A stretch of DNA of 6,181 bases from CAVZRC01 sp052148775. GTDB lineage: Bacteria > Planctomycetota > Planctomycetia > Isosphaerales > Isosphaeraceae. Shown here in pieces: positions 1 through 3,881 of the stretch. The position numbers and the translations under genes are program-made. The first letter of the stretch is position 1, and each line of letters opens with the position of its first letter. Below the pieces are notes generated by a model. It searched no databases. It worked only from the letters and a program-made list of their open reading frames with translations, and had not been told where the DNA came from. Where the stretch lies: the NCBI GenBank assembly GCA_052148775.1, contig JBKQHM010000758.1, forward strand, positions 1 to 6,181, written 5' to 3'.

Positions 1-15
1 CGCTTCGCGGCAGGT
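1..15 (+). repeat. 15-bp direct repeat, left copy
   Basis: CGCTTCGCGGCAGGT at 1-15 is identical to 1384-1398. The right copy lies 6 bp from the degraded attC at 1334-1378. The left copy therefore predicts that a similar attC-like site lies just outside the window, downstream of the 57-320 gene. Confidence 0.75.
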
Positions 16-60
16 ACTTCTGACGGTGTCCAGTGAACCGCGCTCGGCTTCATCGGTCAT
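1..60 (-). CDS. Possible 3'-partial small ORF running off the left edge
   Basis: An ATG at 60 overlaps the TGA of the preceding ORF (ATGA arrangement). The frame then stays open to the window edge, giving about 20 residues that begin MTDEAERG and end TCREA. There is no clear ribosome binding site. Deleting one copy of the 8-bp duplication at 73-88 would put this frame in phase with the 57-320 ORF, so it may be that gene's displaced C-terminal part. The last 15 bases are identical to sequence beside the attC-like site at 1334-1378. This is an open frame only and has no recognised family. Confidence 0.2.
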   Translation of the reverse strand, partial: MTDEAERGSLDTVRSTCREA

Positions 61-320
61 CGGCATTTCCAACGACTCATCGACTCATCGATCCGTGGCA
101 CGCCACGCAACCATAGTCCTTGGTTCCTGGCCGTGGTGCCCGAGCCGCAGTCCCTCACGTTCCACTTCCGCGAGATCCAGGCCGCATATTCCTCGTTGAG
201 CACCGGGTAGAAGATCGGCTGCTCGGGCAACCGCGGAGGGAAGGCCGACCAACCGGATGCCTCGAGGAGCGCCAGCTCCTTCGGCCCGACAGGGCGATAG
301 AGTACGGTGATGTCGTCCAC
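57..320 (-). CDS. Shortened cassette protein resembling small 'ADP-ribosylation/crystallin J1' proteins
   Basis: The 87-residue product starts with GTG at 320. A GAGGGGG ribosome binding site lies 5 nt upstream, and the start is 17 nt past the R box of the attC at 338-396, as expected for the first gene after a recombination site. Residues 4-60 resemble a small family of roughly 115-120 residues commonly annotated 'ADP-ribosylation/crystallin J1'. The match is by recall of VLYRPVGPKELALLEASG, then FPPRL, PIFYPVLNEEYA and a WNVRD segment. The biochemical role of that family is not established. After residue 60 the resemblance stops and an unrelated arginine-rich tail of about 27 residues leads to TGA, so the protein is probably truncated. 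A tandem 8-bp duplication at 73-88 lies in this tail and changes its frame. It may be a decayed cassette gene rather than a working one. Confidence 0.6.
   Translation of the reverse strand: MDDITVLYRPVGPKELALLEASGWSAFPPRLPEQPIFYPVLNEEYAAWISRKWNVRDCGSGTTARNQGLWLRGVPRIDESMSRWKCR
73..88 (+). repeat. 8-bp tandem duplication
   Basis: The unit CGACTCAT occurs twice in direct tandem within the tail of the 57-320 ORF. Eight bases is not a multiple of three, so gain of one unit shifts the frame. With one unit removed, the - strand frame passes through the present TGA and remains open to the window edge. Confidence 0.8.
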
Positions 321-337
321 ACGATCCCCCTCACGCC

Positions 338-396
338 GGCTAACGACAAGTTCAGCGGCCTGCCGCAGGCGGGTCCGCTGGAGCGCTTCGTTAGGC
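338..396 (-). other. attC: attC recombination site (integron cassette)
   Basis: This 59-bp site is bounded on the + strand by GGCTAAC (338-344) and GTTAGGC (390-396). Read on the - strand it is R''=GCCTAAC and R'=GTTAGCC. The arms pair as CTAACGA/TCGTTAG and CAGCGG/CCGCTG, and the apex forms GCCTGC/GCAGGC. Length, box spacing, imperfect symmetry and folding are those of an integron attC. It begins one base beyond the TGA of the PemK/MazF toxin gene and ends 17 nt before the GTG of the next gene. This fixes the array orientation as right to left, with any integrase expected on the right. It is the best-preserved site in the window. Confidence 0.85.
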
Positions 397-397
397 G

Positions 398-742
398 TCA
401 GGGCCCCAATGGTGGCTGGAAGAGTGCAATGACCGCCGAAAGTACCCAGGCCAACGTAGCGGGAGAGGGGGTGCCGACAGATCTCACCATGAGGCTGGCG
501 CTGGCGGTAAAGAGCTTACCCGGCCGGGCGAAGCTCGCCACCAGCAGTCCGCCCGCGGTGAAGTCCGTTGCGTCCAACGGCACCGCCGAGGGATCGCCAT
601 AGGGACTACTCGTAATCTGGCAGAGCACCCAGTCGCCTCGGCCGGCGTCGGCCAGGCAGACTGCCGGCCGCACCTTGGACTGCGACAGGTCCGAGAAGGG
701 GAACGGGACCAGCACTACTTCGCCGGCTGAAGGTACGACCAC
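398..742 (-). CDS. Type II toxin, PemK/MazF-family endoribonuclease
   Basis: Toxin of a type II toxin-antitoxin pair, expected to cleave mRNA at specific short sequences unless bound by the antitoxin encoded just upstream. The 114-residue product is taken to start at GTG 742, which has GGAGGA 6 nt upstream and makes the N-terminus fit the family. A longer ATG-initiated reading from 769 would add a glycine-rich, non-conserved stretch. Visible family marks are the first strand (GEVVLVPFPFSDL, residues 7-19), the loop K23-x-R25-P-A-V containing the catalytic arginine, and QIT (42-44) with the catalytic threonine. Length is typical. The gene overlaps the antitoxin by 28 bp, so translation is probably coupled. 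Its stop lies directly against the attC at 338-396, the normal position for a cassette gene. The exact RNA target cannot be read from sequence. Confidence 0.88.
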   Translation of the reverse strand: MVVPSAGEVVLVPFPFSDLSQSKVRPAVCLADAGRGDWVLCQITSSPYGDPSAVPLDATDFTAGGLLVASFARPGKLFTASASLMVRSVGTPSPATLAWVLSAVIALFQPPLGP

Positions 743-933
743 GCGGCATCCTCCTCCGGCCTCGACCAATCGGCGGCCAAGGCCGCCTCGGCCAGAAGCG
801 CCGCCTCGCCCGGTATGGCGGCCGGCTCTTCGAGCACCGTCACCAAGGCCCGACGGGGCGCGTCGACTTGCACTTCGCCGAGCAATCGCACGTGGCCGGT
901 CGCGTCGATCACCGCTTCAACTGTCTGGATCAT
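715..933 (-). CDS. Antitoxin of the PemK/MazF-type module
   Basis: A 72-residue acidic protein beginning MIQTVEAVIDATG. The ATG at 933 is preferred over the upstream TTT-rich extension because GGGGAGG lies 5 nt before it. The N-terminal part (residues 1-36) looks like a short beta-rich, AbrB/MazE-like DNA-binding half (VEAVIDATGHVRLL, then RRALVTVLEE). The C-terminal half is helical and acidic, ending in LAADWSRPEEDAAW, the kind of tail that plugs a MazF-fold toxin. Proteins of this layout with the same tail are common beside PemK-like toxins in planctomycetes and cyanobacteria, by recall. It overlaps the toxin start and is preceded by its own promoter, so autoregulation is likely. Confidence 0.75.
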   Translation of the reverse strand: MIQTVEAVIDATGHVRLLGEVQVDAPRRALVTVLEEPAAIPGEAALLAEAALAADWSRPEEDAAWSYLQPAK

Positions 934-949
934 GGGCACCTCCCCAAAC

Positions 950-977
950 ATTATACCGCGATCGGACCGACCAGCAA
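950..977 (-). promoter_or_regulatory. Sigma70-type promoter of the toxin-antitoxin pair
   Basis: On the - strand a perfect -10 box TATAAT (955-950) follows a -35-like TTGCTG (977-972) with a 16-bp spacer. The -10 box ends 16 nt before the antitoxin ATG at 933. Having its own promoter is usual for toxin-antitoxin cassettes, which otherwise depend on read-through from a distant integron promoter. Confidence 0.65.
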
Positions 978-982
978 CGCAA

Positions 983-1065
983 GCCGCCTGACCTCTAAGG
1001 CAGCGTTCGGGGCGACCGAGATGAGTTCGTGCGCATCCGTAAGTGTTGCGGCGGTTCAGGTCGGC
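983..1065. repeat. Imperfect inverted repeat, possible worn attC or terminator
   Basis: The arms are GCCGCCTGACCT (983-994) and GGTTCAGGTCGGC (1053-1065). They pair over 11 bases with two single-base bulges around a 58-nt centre. The repeat fills the 143-bp gap between the winged-helix-like gene and the toxin-antitoxin pair. Size and bulged pairing recall an attC, but canonical GTTRRRY boxes are missing. A transcription terminator for the upstream gene is the other reading, although no T-run follows. Confidence 0.35.
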
Positions 1066-1076
1066 TGCCGCGCCGG

Positions 1077-1322
1077 TCAGGCGTCCACGACCGCCGCGCG
1101 TCCTGCCTCAGTTAACCAATAACGACCTTGATCGCCAAGCGCGAAGTTCGGGCGGATCTCGATCAAGCCTGCGGACGCCAATTCATCGATCTCGGCCATG
1201 AAGGGGCCGACGCATCCGGGGCGAGTACCGCTGAGTGCGCGATCGACGTGATACCAGAACCACTCGCCATCATGGCGGGCGACCAGCCGCAGGATGTCGA
1301 GTTTCACGTCTTCACGCGCCAT
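1077..1322 (-). CDS. Small winged-helix-like hypothetical protein
   Basis: An 81-residue protein starting at ATG 1322, only 11 nt past the R box of the attC-like site at 1334-1378. There is only a weak purine stretch (TTTGAG) as ribosome binding site. The sequence suggests a small winged-helix fold: a first helix (DVKLDILRLVARH, 5-17), a central helical block (VGPFMAEIDELASAGLI, 38-54) and a closing strand with RYWLTEAGR (67-75). The 'LT.AGR' ending is common in MarR- and PadR-like winged helices. A DNA-binding or regulatory role is therefore possible but unproven, and no partner gene is evident. Aromatic residues WFWY at 21-24 are distinctive. It is the first gene of a stretch that runs to the toxin-antitoxin pair. 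Confidence 0.65.
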   Translation of the reverse strand: MAREDVKLDILRLVARHDGEWFWYHVDRALSGTRPGCVGPFMAEIDELASAGLIEIRPNFALGDQGRYWLTEAGRAAVVDA

Positions 1323-1333
1323 CGCTCAAAGCC

Positions 1334-1378
1334 GGCTAACGACAAGTTCAGCGGGTCCGATGGATCGCAGTGTTCAAG
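1334..1378 (-). other. attC: Degraded attC site with deleted apex
   Basis: Positions 1331-1354 are identical to 335-358 of the intact attC. The second arm (1353-1378) matches the intact arm (371-396) at 17 of 26 bases. The two align end to end if the 14-bp apical hairpin is missing here, giving 45 instead of 59 bp. The R box next to the downstream gene (GTTAGCC on the - strand) is preserved, while the far box has become CTTGAAC. The winged-helix-like gene starts 11 nt beyond it. It is probably impaired as a recombination site, because the apex is reduced to a two-base loop. Confidence 0.65.
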
Positions 1379-1651
1379 TAAGCCGCTTCGCGGCAGGTTT
1401 TTGCCTTGGCGGTTCGCACCCGCCCGGTTGGCACGACCAGCCCGCTCGTCAGCGAGCATCCTCGACCCATTGACAAACCGCGCGTCCTCGACCAGCATTG
1501 TGCCGATCGCTCATGGGGCCCAGTGGCCTGTCGGCACCTTGTCACATCCCCCAGGCCGACCTACTTAACCCGCATCAGAAGGCACCGAAGCGTTACCCAT
1601 TTAGCGGTACGAGCACGCGCGAGGCTCCTGCCTTGCTAAGCCACCGGGCTT
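1379..1651. other. Gene-poor segment between two attC-like sites
   Basis: This 273-bp stretch has no convincing gene. Two overlapping - strand frames exist. One is 64 residues (1498 to 1304, beginning MLVEDARFV). The other is 65 residues (1545 to 1348, beginning at GTG). Both run through the attC-like site, neither belongs to a family I recognise, and the second is unusually rich in arginine, cysteine and tryptophan. The segment is flanked by the inverted 13-14 bp sequence TGTTCAAG(T)AAGCC (1371-1384 and, inverted, 1647-1659). It could be an ORF-less cassette, a decayed cassette or a small insertion. Confidence 0.5.
1384..1398 (+). repeat. 15-bp direct repeat, right copy
   Basis: Second copy of the sequence at 1-15. 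Together with the preceding GC it forms the tight hairpin GCCGC-TTC-GCGGC (1382-1394), followed by AGG and a run of five T. On the + strand this resembles a weak intrinsic terminator, but no + strand gene precedes it. Confidence 0.7.
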
Positions 1652-1706
1652 CTTGAACAGAGATTGGAGGTTCGGCTCCGCGGACTCCAATCCTTTATGG
1701 TTAGGC
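1652..1706 (-). other. attC: Divergent attC-like site after the S24-like gene
   Basis: On the - strand an R'' box GCCTAAC (1706-1700) lies 6 nt past the TAA of the S24-like gene. It is followed by a strong 8-bp hairpin GATTGGAG/CTCCAATC (1685-1692 and 1662-1669) and a GTT-containing box GTTCAAG (1658-1652). The 55-bp length and box-hairpin-box layout fit attC, but the second box departs from GTTRRRY and the spacers are unequal (7 and 3 nt). It is placed correctly for the end of a cassette. Confidence 0.5.
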
Positions 1707-1712
1707 CGCGAG

Positions 1713-2015
1713 TTAAGTCTCCACCCGGACACAACGGCCGAAGACGGCCCCGGCCGAAACCCAGCCGTTGATCCTACCGCGATTGTTGCCGATCTGGAAT
1801 CGCTGCCCCTGAATTGCTTTGATCAGATGGAGATACTCGCGGCCGTTGACCTTGCAGAGCACGATGTCGCCGACGCGCAGGGAGGCCGGGTCAACCGGCT
1901 CGACCGTGCAGAGCTGCCCCGACTCCACCTTGCCCGCCATCGAGCTGCCGCGGGGGCGGAATGAGACTGCTTCGCCGTCTTGGAGCTTCTCAATGTACGC
2001 CGACGCCCACCCCAC
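1713..2015 (-). CDS. Stand-alone S24/S26 peptidase-like domain protein
   Basis: A 100-residue protein starting at GTG 2015 with GGAGGG 7 nt upstream. It consists almost only of the beta-rich domain shared by LexA/phage-repressor C-termini (S24) and signal peptidases (S26). RPRGSSM (20-26) carries the candidate nucleophile S25 just before methionine. GDIVLCKVNGREYLHLIKAI (49-68) holds candidate lysine K66, about 40 residues on, as in LexA-like Ser-Lys dyads. IGNNRGRINGWV (75-86) resembles the substrate-side loop before a closing GR.V strand. There is no N-terminal DNA-binding domain and no transmembrane segment. It therefore cannot be an ordinary LexA, repressor or signal peptidase. It may self-cleave, act on a partner, or simply bind. 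The R box GTTAGCC lies 18 nt upstream of the start, and a divergent attC follows the stop. Confidence 0.75.
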   Translation of the reverse strand: MGWASAYIEKLQDGEAVSFRPRGSSMAGKVESGQLCTVEPVDPASLRVGDIVLCKVNGREYLHLIKAIQGQRFQIGNNRGRINGWVSAGAVFGRCVRVET

Positions 2016-2033
2016 GGAAGTGCCCTCCGGACT

Positions 2034-2040
2034 GGCTAAC
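2034..2040 (-). other. Lone attC R box upstream of the S24-like gene
   Basis: GTTAGCC on the - strand is identical to the start-proximal box of the sites at 338-396 and 1334-1378. It stands 18 nt before the GTG of the S24-like gene. No matching second box was found to its right, so only the cassette-proximal half is recognisable. Confidence 0.45.
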
Positions 2041-2047
2041 CAATAAT

Positions 2048-2093
2048 TAGACTTCCCGATGGGCGTTTTTCTTTACGCCGAGCCGGGCGTCTA
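2048..2093. terminator. Nested hairpin, possible terminator or attC stem
   Basis: Three consecutive paired segments, TAGAC/GTCTA, CCCG/CGGG and GGCGT/ACGCC, are stacked around an eight-base pyrimidine loop with small internal loops. The hairpin lies directly upstream of the S24-like gene and its lone R box. It could insulate the array from upstream transcription or be the remains of an attC stem. No T-run follows on either strand, which argues against a classic intrinsic terminator. Confidence 0.4.
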
Positions 2094-2194
2094 TTCCCGG
2101 CCCCAAAGTCAAAGCTTATCGAATACGGCAGCCTTTTCAACAGAAACGTCGGGATGATACAGACCAATTCCAAGTGGCAAAGACGCCCGGCTCG
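2079..2194. repeat. 14-bp perfect inverted repeat pair
   Basis: CGAGCCGGGCGTCT (2079-2092) recurs as its exact reverse complement at 2181-2194, 88 bp away. An adjoining 8-bp pair, GTCAAAGC (2108-2115) and GCTTTGAC (2194-2201), adds to the symmetry. The left arm also takes part in the hairpin at 2048-2093, so two alternative folds compete. No target duplication or gene was seen inside. Confidence 0.6.
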
Positions 2195-2643
2195 CTTTGA
2201 CAGCAACGCCTTGGGCGAATCTCGGTGCCAGAACTCCTATCGTCAGCGTTTTCATGGGACTCGCCCAGGCAGCCTCCGTGTGCGTGCGCGTGCGCCGGCC
2301 TGGGCCTCACTCCGAGTCTTCACGAGACGTGGCAGTGCGAGGTCCTCAACGGTTTCTCCCATGAAGAGATGTCCGGAATGATCCTGAGGCATTCGGGGTG
2401 CGAGTGTGAGCGAGCGCAACGAGCCGCGAGACCGATGCTCATCGAACAAGACGAACACCCGATTCAACCAACGAACCGGTTCATGTGGTTCGCACGTCCA
2501 GAGAACGGATCGGATGAACCTGGGATCGCCCGTCGGACGACCTTCAATACACAGATTCGCTCGGGCCGGTTGCTGGTAATAGACCAAGAGGGGCAGGCGC
2601 CGACTCCGCGTCCCACCTGGCATGATCGCTATCCCCTTTCCGT
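2095..2643. other. Intergenic stretch downstream of higBA with no supported gene
   Basis: A 131-residue - strand frame (2647 to 2252) starts with an ATGA overlap at the higA stop, the geometry of a coupled third gene. However, it has no ribosome binding site, a weaker GC preference at third codon positions than its neighbours, low-complexity arginine/alanine runs near its end and no family I recognise. I treat it as a probable chance frame. A short alternating GT/GC tract lies near 2277-2298. No tRNA, ncRNA or attC was recognised. Confidence 0.4.
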
Positions 2644-3072
2644 TCATCGAGCGATGAACACCGCAGGGCTGACGCCGAAGAATCGCGACAACGACTCGAT
2701 GTGCTTGCGGTTCAGTTGCCTCTTGCCGTTGAGGATCTCCGAGATGGTCGATACCGCGATCTGGGTCTCGTGGGCCAGTTGTGCCTGGCCGATCGCCCGG
2801 GCTTCGATCAGATGTCGGAGGATCTCCGCGTCGGTGGCGGGTGCCATTGGGTGTTCTAGACCCTCGTATTTCTCGACGAGGTCACCCAGCACGTCGAGGT
2901 AATCGCTCTCGTCGCGGTCGAGGTCTTCGCGATCCACCAGGGAATCGATCACTGCGATCGCACGGTCGAGTTCGGCATCGGAACGGATGGGCCGCAGGGG
3001 GAATTCACGGACCAATTGGAAGTAGCGATCGCACGAGTCCTTCGCGTTTTTCCGCAGGTTCTTCGTTGCCAT
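2644..3072 (-). CDS. higA: HigA-type antitoxin, XRE helix-turn-helix
   Basis: A 142-residue antitoxin expected to bind and neutralise the HigB-type toxin encoded just upstream and to repress the operon. The start at ATG 3072 is chosen because AAAAGGAG lies 6 nt before it. An in-frame extension to 3162 would run back into the toxin gene. Residues 30-75 form a charged helical N-terminal part (SDAELDRAIAVIDSLVDRED, then DYLDVLGDLVEKYE). Residues 83-135 are an XRE/Cro helix-turn-helix: the LIEARAIGQAQLAHET helices, then IAVSTISEILNGKRQL as recognition region, then a closing helix with FFGVSP. N-terminal linker first and HTH last is the HigA2-like architecture. Its start is 40 nt beyond the toxin stop, so both are one transcript. 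Confidence 0.9.
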   Translation of the reverse strand: MATKNLRKNAKDSCDRYFQLVREFPLRPIRSDAELDRAIAVIDSLVDREDLDRDESDYLDVLGDLVEKYEGLEHPMAPATDAEILRHLIEARAIGQAQLAHETQIAVSTISEILNGKRQLNRKHIESLSRFFGVSPAVFIAR

Positions 3073-3112
3073 ATCGGGCTCCTTTTCCGGCGGGCCAGGA
3101 TCTTCCCGCAGT

Positions 3113-3403
3113 TCATTGCGTCTTCCAATCTCCCTTGTCGTATTCTCTGTGCGTAAGTACATGTCTAACGTAGACTTTCCCGCGGTTCAGGTGAATGGCG
3201 GTGATAAGGCGGTACTTATTGCCGCCCATGTTGAACACCGTATACGGTCCTACCCGGTCCGCGTGAGGATACAACTCGCGGATTTCCGCGAAGTCTTTCC
3301 ATTCGGCCTGTCTCACCACGCTGGCCCAGGCACGAAGCGGGCCCTCGGCGTCAGGATGGTCTTCCCAGAATTCGCGCAGCCTCTTTTCGGTGATGATATG
3401 CAT
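3113..3403 (-). CDS. higB: HigB-type mRNA interferase toxin
   Basis: A 96-residue basic toxin of the HigB family (RelE-like fold), which cleaves mRNA on the ribosome. Family marks are WEDHPDAEGPLRAW (13-26), the VFNMGGNKYRLI stretch (56-67) and the C-terminal HVLTHREYDKGDWK (81-94) with its TH.EYDK signature. Length is typical. The start is ATG 3403 with a modest AAGG about 8 nt upstream. Toxin before antitoxin is the usual higBA order. A miniature inverted-repeat element ends 63 bp upstream (at 3467), so the native promoter may have been altered or replaced. The palindrome GTCTAACGTAGAC inside the 3' end of the gene was noted and has no clear role. Confidence 0.9.
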   Translation of the reverse strand: MHIITEKRLREFWEDHPDAEGPLRAWASVVRQAEWKDFAEIRELYPHADRVGPYTVFNMGGNKYRLITAIHLNRGKVYVRHVLTHREYDKGDWKTQ

Positions 3404-3461
3404 AGGGTTGACCTTGTCGTTCCATCGTCAAATTGCACCCTCCTGGCGCGGTATACCCGAC

Positions 3462-3466
3462 CTGAG
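3462..3466 (+). repeat. Target site duplication, left copy (CTGAG)
   Basis: Five bases directly outside the left terminal repeat, identical to 3639-3643. Confidence 0.7.
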
Positions 3467-3638
3467 TTCGACTTTTGCCGTTTTTCAGCGATCGAAAACG
3501 CTGAAATCCAGGGGTTTTCTGACATGGCCAGGGATTTTGGCAACTCCGGCGCACGCCTCGTGGACCGGCAACTCTCGAAAACCCCTTGTTCTTGGCCTTT
3601 TCTCAAGAATCAGCCGCCGAAAAACGACAAAAGTCGAA
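3467..3638. mobile_element. MITE-like element with 24-bp terminal inverted repeats
   Basis: The ends are 24-bp inverted repeats (3467-3490 and 3615-3638) that match at 22 of 24 positions and begin TTCGACTTTTG. The element is flanked by a perfect 5-bp direct repeat, CTGAG (3462-3466 and 3639-3643), the mark of transposase-made insertion. The 172-bp body is too short for a transposase. It has an inner 10-bp inverted repeat AGGGGTTTTC/GAAAACCCCT (3510-3519, 3577-3586) and a CAGCG/CGCTG hairpin near the left end. It is therefore a non-autonomous element, presumably mobilised by a related full-length IS elsewhere in the genome. I could not assign the IS family. Confidence 0.8.
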
Positions 3639-3643
3639 CTGAG
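3639..3643 (+). repeat. Target site duplication, right copy (CTGAG)
   Basis: Five bases directly outside the right terminal repeat, identical to 3462-3466. Confidence 0.7.
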
Positions 3644-3881
3644 TGCGAGATGCCCCGCCCCGCACGAGATCAGGTCTATCGATGGGACGGCCACCTTGTG
3701 GTGGTACGTCCAATCATATTCGCAAGATGCGAACAAGCCAAGGGCGATATTCGCATTTCGCGATTTCCCACTCGGCCGCAAGTACCCGTCCTCGTCCTTG
3801 GCGAATCGGCGATACCAGGGAGCAGATAAGTCATATGGGTTCCCGACGGTTATGGACTCCTTCTGCCGTCCCACTACTCAG

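Larger units (their letters stand above)
3429..3874 (-). pseudogene. Possible small ORF interrupted by the MITE
   Basis: A - strand frame opens at GTG 3874, seven bases after the MFS stop, and gives 77 residues (for example NPYDLSAPWYRRFAKDEDGY) before the right end of the element. In the present sequence it continues through the element to 3485. If the element and one CTGAG copy are removed, the frame continues for a few more residues (LRSGIPRQEGAI) to TGA at 3431-3429, about 89 residues in all, ending 25 nt before higB. The start has no clear ribosome binding site and no family was recognised, so coding is uncertain. Confidence 0.3.

Noticed and set aside
120..602. 160-residue + strand frame
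   Set aside because: It is antisense to the toxin and the 57-320 gene and crosses the attC. It has no ribosome binding site and low-complexity composition.
1304..1545. Two overlapping - strand frames of 64 and 65 residues through the degraded attC
   Set aside because: Neither fits a known family. One runs into the start of the winged-helix-like gene, and the other is very rich in R, C and W. They are kept only as a note on the gene-poor segment.
1662..1692. Possible tRNA T-arm (GGAGGTTCGGCTCC)
   Set aside because: No acceptor stem, D-arm or anticodon arm can be built around it. The hairpin fits the attC-like site better.
2252..2647. 131-residue - strand frame overlapping the higA stop (ATGA)
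   Set aside because: The overlap geometry is attractive, but there is no ribosome binding site, codon preference is weaker than in neighbours, the C-terminus is arginine/alanine low complexity, and no family was recognised.
2225..2902. 225-residue + strand frame
   Set aside because: It lies antisense over higA, a well-supported gene, and its translation looks random.
3163..3175. Palindrome GTCTAACGTAGAC with a TAAC core, considered as an attC box
   Set aside because: It lies inside the higB coding region and has no second box or arms at attC spacing.
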